A stretch of 64,000 nucleotides of DNA from Sphingopyxis macrogoltabida. GTDB taxonomy: Bacteria; Pseudomonadota; Alphaproteobacteria; Sphingomonadales; Sphingomonadaceae. Both the position numbers and the translations under genes were made by a program. The DNA is taken from contig QFPJ01000004.1 of the NCBI GenBank assembly GCA_003241685.1, positions 67,607-131,606 of the forward strand. The letters run 5' to 3'. Below are positions 61,061-64,000 of this stretch, in pieces; within the stretch, counting starts at the first letter, position 1, and each line of letters starts with the position of its first letter. The notes beneath the pieces are model-generated. The model did no database searches. It was not told the DNA's origin and saw only the letters and a list, made by a program, of their open reading frames with translations.

Positions 61061-61863
61061 TGCGCCCGGCCATGACGTCGCTGGGCGAAGCGGCGCGCGC
61101 CGTGCTGCTGACCCCCGATCCGCAGGACAAGCGGCGCGGCGCCCGGGCGCTGGCGCGCGCCTGGCGGCGCGGCGATCTCGACCATCGCTGCGACGTGGCG
61201 ATGCCCGGCCGGCCGGCGTGGCCGGCCGCGCCCGAACTTCTGCCGCCGAGCCGGATGCCCCGCCGCCGCAAGGGCGGGTCGGAACGCGGGCGTATCGCGA
61301 TGATCCATGCGCTCGCCCACATCGAATTCGTCGCGATCGACCTCGCCGTCGACCTGATCGGGCGGTTCGGCGACCAGTTTCCGCGCGCTTTCGTCGACGA
61401 CTGGATCGCGGTCGCCGCCGACGAGGCGATGCATTTCGCGCTGCTCGACCGGCGGCTGCGTGCGCTGGGCAGCCATTATGGCGCGATGCCGGCGCACGCC
61501 GGATTGTGGGAGGCGGCCGAGGCGACGGCCGACGACGCGCTCGCCCGGCTCGCGATCGTGCCGATGGTGCTGGAAGCGCGCGGGCTCGACGTGACGCCCG
61601 CGACGATCGAACGCTTTCGCGCGGTGGGCGACGACGCGTCGGCGCGCATATTGGAGCGCATCTATACGGACGAGATTCGCCATGTGAGCGCGGGCACGAC
61701 ATGGTTCGGCTGGCTGTGCGACAAACGGGGATTCGAACCGCCCGCGACATGGCAAGCGCTTGTGAAATCGCGATTTCGGGGGTCGGTTAAGCCGCCGTTC
61801 AACGACTCGGCGCGCCATGACGCCGGTTTAACGCAAGAATTCTACGCCGTTATTGCTTCGTAA
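61060..61863 (+). CDS. DUF455 (ferritin-like) family protein
   Basis: A 267-residue protein of the DUF455/COG2833 family, thought to have a ferritin-like bundle. Metal-ligand-like residues are visible: MIHALAHIEFVAIDLA, AADEAMHFALLDRRL and YTDEIRHVSAGT. The N-terminal motif RMPRRRKGGSERGRIA is diagnostic. It overlaps the bcp stop (TAATG), so glnE-bcp-DUF455 are translated in sequence. Function is unknown; the next gene lies 116 bp on. Confidence 0.9.
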   Translation: MRPAMTSLGEAARAVLLTPDPQDKRRGARALARAWRRGDLDHRCDVAMPGRPAWPAAPELLPPSRMPRRRKGGSERGRIAMIHALAHIEFVAIDLAVDLIGRFGDQFPRAFVDDWIAVAADEAMHFALLDRRLRALGSHYGAMPAHAGLWEAAEATADDALARLAIVPMVLEARGLDVTPATIERFRAVGDDASARILERIYTDEIRHVSAGTTWFGWLCDKRGFEPPATWQALVKSRFRGSVKPPFNDSARHDAGLTQEFYAVIAS

Positions 61864-61979
61864 GGATTGGACCCGCAGTAACCATCGCGGGCGGGGATCA
61901 AGCTCCCATCCACGACAAACAACCGGCGACGGCGCAGCTGAAAAAGACGCGTCGACGACATGGCTAGCGGGGTCGATAC

Positions 61980-62684
61980 GTGCGAAACGCTTCTTTGGCG
62001 CAAAAGTTTCATAACGGTCTGATGGTTTTCGGCGCGGCCTTCCTGGGCCTGACCGCAACGGCCGCCCATGCGGCGAGCGGCAGTGCCGATGCCGGCGTCG
62101 TCGTTCCCGACGAACCCGATGACGACAGCGTCATCGCGAAGAATCTTCCCGAAGGCGACGACAGCGAAGCCCGCGCGATCTTTCAGGCGTGGAAACGCCT
62201 CGATACGGGTCTGGCGGCGTCGAACGGCGTTGCGGTGCCCTCGCGCCGCCCGGTCGCCAACATGTCGCTGTCCTCTTCCTATGGCATGCGCGTCCATCCG
62301 ATCACCGGACGCGTCGCGCGCCACAATGGCGTCGATATTCCCGCGCCGCACGGCACGCCCATCTATGCCACCGCCGACGGTTTCGTCGGCCGGGCGCAGT
62401 GGCTGGGCGGCTATGGCAAATATGTCGAGATCGAGCATGGCAACGCGATCCAGACGCGCTACGGCCATATGTCCTCCTATGTCGTCAACCCTGGTCAGCG
62501 GGTACGCAAGGGCGACGTGATCGGTTATGTCGGTTCGACGGGCCGCTCGACGGGCAATCACCTGCATTATGAAGTCCGCATCGAAGGCGCGCCGGTCAAT
62601 CCGATGCCGTTCGTTCGCGCGGACCAGATGGCGGTCGCGGCGATCAATGGCGACAAGCTCGCCATGGGCGGTCCCGAAGACTGA
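61980..62684 (+). CDS. M23 family metallopeptidase (LytM-like)
   Basis: A 234-residue exported peptidase that cuts or remodels peptidoglycan cross-links. A signal peptide (LMVFGAAFLGLTATAAHAA, cleavage after about residue 32) precedes a short acidic linker and the M23 domain. Zinc ligands are in RHNGVDIPAPHG (HxxxD) and TGNHLHYEVRI (HxH); all are present, so it should be active. The GTG at 61980 is the assumed start; ATG at 62022 (MVFGAA) is an alternative that would still give a signal sequence. A terminator follows. Confidence 0.92.
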   Translation: MRNASLAQKFHNGLMVFGAAFLGLTATAAHAASGSADAGVVVPDEPDDDSVIAKNLPEGDDSEARAIFQAWKRLDTGLAASNGVAVPSRRPVANMSLSSSYGMRVHPITGRVARHNGVDIPAPHGTPIYATADGFVGRAQWLGGYGKYVEIEHGNAIQTRYGHMSSYVVNPGQRVRKGDVIGYVGSTGRSTGNHLHYEVRIEGAPVNPMPFVRADQMAVAAINGDKLAMGGPED

Positions 62685-62705
62685 GCATTCGACGGTCGGA
62701 GAGGA

Positions 62706-62741
62706 GGGGCGCCTGTCGGTCTAAGACCGCGGCGCCCTTTT
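62706..62741 (+). terminator. Intrinsic terminator after the M23 gene
   Basis: GGGCGCC (62707-62713) pairs with GGCGCCC (62731-62737), with an inner GGTC/GACC pair, followed by TTTT. It ends 32 bases before the next gene's start. Confidence 0.82.
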
Positions 62742-62772
62742 CATTTGCGCGCATCGCTCCTATCTTGGCGTC

Positions 62773-63114
62773 ATGGCCACGCAGCTTTCCGATATCATCC
62801 TGTCGCCCGCCGCCGCGGCGCGCGTCCGCTGGATTGCCGAACGCAAGGGCGGCGCCGATGCGGCGCTTCGCCTGTCGGTTGACGGCGGCGGCTGTTCGGG
62901 CTTTACCTATCGCTTCGGCCTGGCCGACGGCATCGATGCCGATGACATCGTGGCGGAGACGGACGGCGTGAAGCTGGTCGTCGATCCGGTCAGCATCGAT
63001 CTGGTGCGCGGCTGCACGGTCGATTTCGTCGATTCGCTGGGCGGTTCGTCGTTCAAGGTCGACAATCCCAACGCCGCGTCGGGCTGCGGCTGCGGGTCCA
63101 GCTTCGCGATCTGA
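62773..63114 (+). CDS. HesB/IscA-type iron-sulfur carrier (ErpA-like)
   Basis: A 113-residue A-type carrier for iron-sulfur clusters. The three cysteines are in DGGGCSGFTYRF and near the end in ASGCGCGSSF, with a typical C-terminal aliphatic end. It donates clusters to enzymes. Members of the ErpA subgroup resemble it in length, but IscA and SufA cannot be excluded. Upstream and downstream genes are not isc or suf components. Confidence 0.92.
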   Translation: MATQLSDIILSPAAAARVRWIAERKGGADAALRLSVDGGGCSGFTYRFGLADGIDADDIVAETDGVKLVVDPVSIDLVRGCTVDFVDSLGGSSFKVDNPNAASGCGCGSSFAI

Positions 63115-63153
63115 CGCCTTTCTAAGCGGCCGGCTTCCTGCCATAGCGGGGGC

Positions 63154-63927
63154 ATGAAAGTCGCCACCTTCAATATCAACGGGATCAAGGCGCGCATGCC
63201 GCGCCTGATCGAATGGCTGGAGGAAACCCGGCCCGACATCGTCTGTCTTCAGGAACTGAAATCCAGCGACGAAACCATGCCGACCAAGGAGATCGAGGCG
63301 GCGGGCTATGGCGCGCTCTATCACGGCCAGAAAGGCTTCAACGGCGTCGCGATCCTGGCGCGCGATGCCCAGCCGGTCGAAATCCAGCGCGGCCTGGCCG
63401 GCGAGGAAGAGGACGAACAGTCGCGCTATCTGGAGGCCGATGTCGCGGGCGTCCGCGTCGCGTCCATCTACCTGCCCAACGGCAATCCGCAGCCGGGACC
63501 GAAATTCGATTACAAGCTGCGCTGGATGGCGCGCCTGCGCGAACGCGCCGCCGCGCTGCTCGCCTCCGAAGTGCCGGCGATCCTGGCGGGCGATTACAAC
63601 GTCATCCCGCACGACGACGATGTGTGGGACCCGCGCGGGCCGATGGCGAACGACGCGCTGATGCAGCCCGAATCGCGCGACGCGTGGTTCCGCCTGCTCG
63701 GCGACGGCTGGACCGACGCGCTGCGCAGCCGCCACCCGGCGGGGCATGTCTGGACTTTCTGGGATTATCAGGCGGGCGGCTGGCAGCGCGATCACGGCTT
63801 TCGCATCGACCATCTGCTGCTCAGCCCGGCGATGGCCGACCGGCTGATTGACGCCCAGGTCGACAAGGACCATCGCGGCCGCGAAAAGGCCAGCGACCAC
63901 GCGCCGACATGGGCGGTCTTTGCCTGA
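63154..63927 (+). CDS. xth: Exodeoxyribonuclease III
   Basis: A 257-residue DNA repair nuclease of the ExoIII/AP-endonuclease family. Catalytic and metal motifs are FNINGIKARMPRL, CLQELKSSDETMP (Glu metal ligand), GDYNVIPHDDDV (Asp/Asn), WDYQAGGWQRDHGFRIDHLL and the final KASDHAPTW (Asp-His). It removes bases' abasic sites and 3' blocks. The start is at 63154, 40 bp after the iron-sulfur carrier gene. Confidence 0.95.
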   Translation: MKVATFNINGIKARMPRLIEWLEETRPDIVCLQELKSSDETMPTKEIEAAGYGALYHGQKGFNGVAILARDAQPVEIQRGLAGEEEDEQSRYLEADVAGVRVASIYLPNGNPQPGPKFDYKLRWMARLRERAAALLASEVPAILAGDYNVIPHDDDVWDPRGPMANDALMQPESRDAWFRLLGDGWTDALRSRHPAGHVWTFWDYQAGGWQRDHGFRIDHLLLSPAMADRLIDAQVDKDHRGREKASDHAPTWAVFA

Positions 63928-63964
63928 CCGGATTTCGCTTGCCTGCCCGGTCGCGCGCCTCTAA

Positions 63965-63983
63965 TTGAGAATTGATCGCAATA
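63965..63983 (+). promoter_or_regulatory. Possible Fur-type box before the truncated gene
   Basis: TTGAGAATTGATCGCAATA reads on the other strand as TATTGCGATCAATTCTCAA. This resembles the TTGCGA-N3-ATTCTCAA form of Fur sites I know from sphingomonad TonB-receptor and siderophore genes. It lies 11 bp before the start at 63994. One copy only, so evidence is modest. Confidence 0.4.
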
Positions 63984-63993
63984 AGAGGGTTGA

Positions 63994-64000
63994 ATGGCGC
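63994..64000 (+). CDS. Start of an unknown gene, cut off by the window end
   Basis: An ATG at 63994 has a ribosome site AAGAGGG 5-6 bp upstream. Only two codons (Met-Ala) lie in the window. The product cannot be known; the Fur-like box suggests iron control. Confidence 0.4.

Overview
The window is GC-rich chromosomal DNA, apparently from an alphaproteobacterium of the order Sphingomonadales, most likely Sphingopyxis or a close relative. This is an inference from several features: a NepR/PhyR general stress module with an EcfG-type promoter; DUF418, DUF4402, COQ4-like and DUF924 proteins that resemble sphingomonad families; and several families of short intergenic palindromes that I associate with these genomes. 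I see no rRNA, tRNA, CRISPR array, insertion sequence, integrase or phage gene, and base composition looks even. It reads as ordinary core chromosome with a few accessory genes.

Layout. 1-4.8 kb: the end of an Atm1-type ABC transporter, a YbaL-type cation/proton antiporter, and RecQ. 4.8-9.6 kb: a palindrome-rich gap, a small phosphatase-like protein, a sterol-desaturase-family protein, a GMC oxidoreductase, and a 630-bp gap holding tandem terminators and a likely small RNA. 9.6-11.4 kb: glnK-amtB on the minus strand behind a clear sigma-54 promoter. 11.5-18.3 kb: mostly minus-strand small enzymes and secreted proteins, TldD, and a zinc-finger protein. 18.5-26 kb: an alpha/beta hydrolase, SppA, an SDR protein overlapping ProB, an ArsC/Spx-like protein overlapping a GlpQ-like phosphodiesterase, and a Popeye-like cyclic-nucleotide-binding membrane protein. 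26-35.7 kb: class II DAHP synthase, an M28 peptidase, a citrate-lyase-like protein, the QmcA/NfeD pair, a GNAT protein, a methyltransferase-like protein, a metal-dependent hydrolase divergent from a TetR regulator, and ObgE. 35.7-41.8 kb: a membrane-protein/small-ORF/XRE operon, PanB, and the run YfgM-BamB-Der-TusA-Hpt. 41.8-47.7 kb: DUF418, COQ4-like, DUF72 and PurL. 48.5-52.2 kb: XseB-IspA-CoaD-cyclophilin-QueA. 52.3-57.8 kb: a PAS-GGDEF-EAL-PilZ protein, hemerythrin, Tgt, NepR and PhyR. 57.9 kb to the end: GlnE-Bcp-DUF455, an M23 peptidase, an ErpA/IscA-type protein, Xth, and the first codons of a gene behind a Fur-like box.

How the genes connect. Nitrogen control is represented by GlnK, AmtB and GlnE, with a textbook -24/-12 element before glnK. 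The general stress response is represented by PhyR, NepR and two EcfG-type promoters, one before nepR and one before the hemerythrin gene; the sigma factor and kinase are not in the window. QueA and Tgt both act in queuosine modification. YfgM, BamB and SppA serve the cell envelope.

The most novel signal is a partly palindromic element, TATTGACA-N4-TGTAAGTA. It occurs between the TetR gene and its divergent hydrolase, before the COQ4-like gene, and in a weaker form before the GMC oxidoreductase, always in the same orientation relative to the downstream enzyme gene. This suggests a small, apparently undescribed TetR regulon of lipid or quinone-related enzymes.
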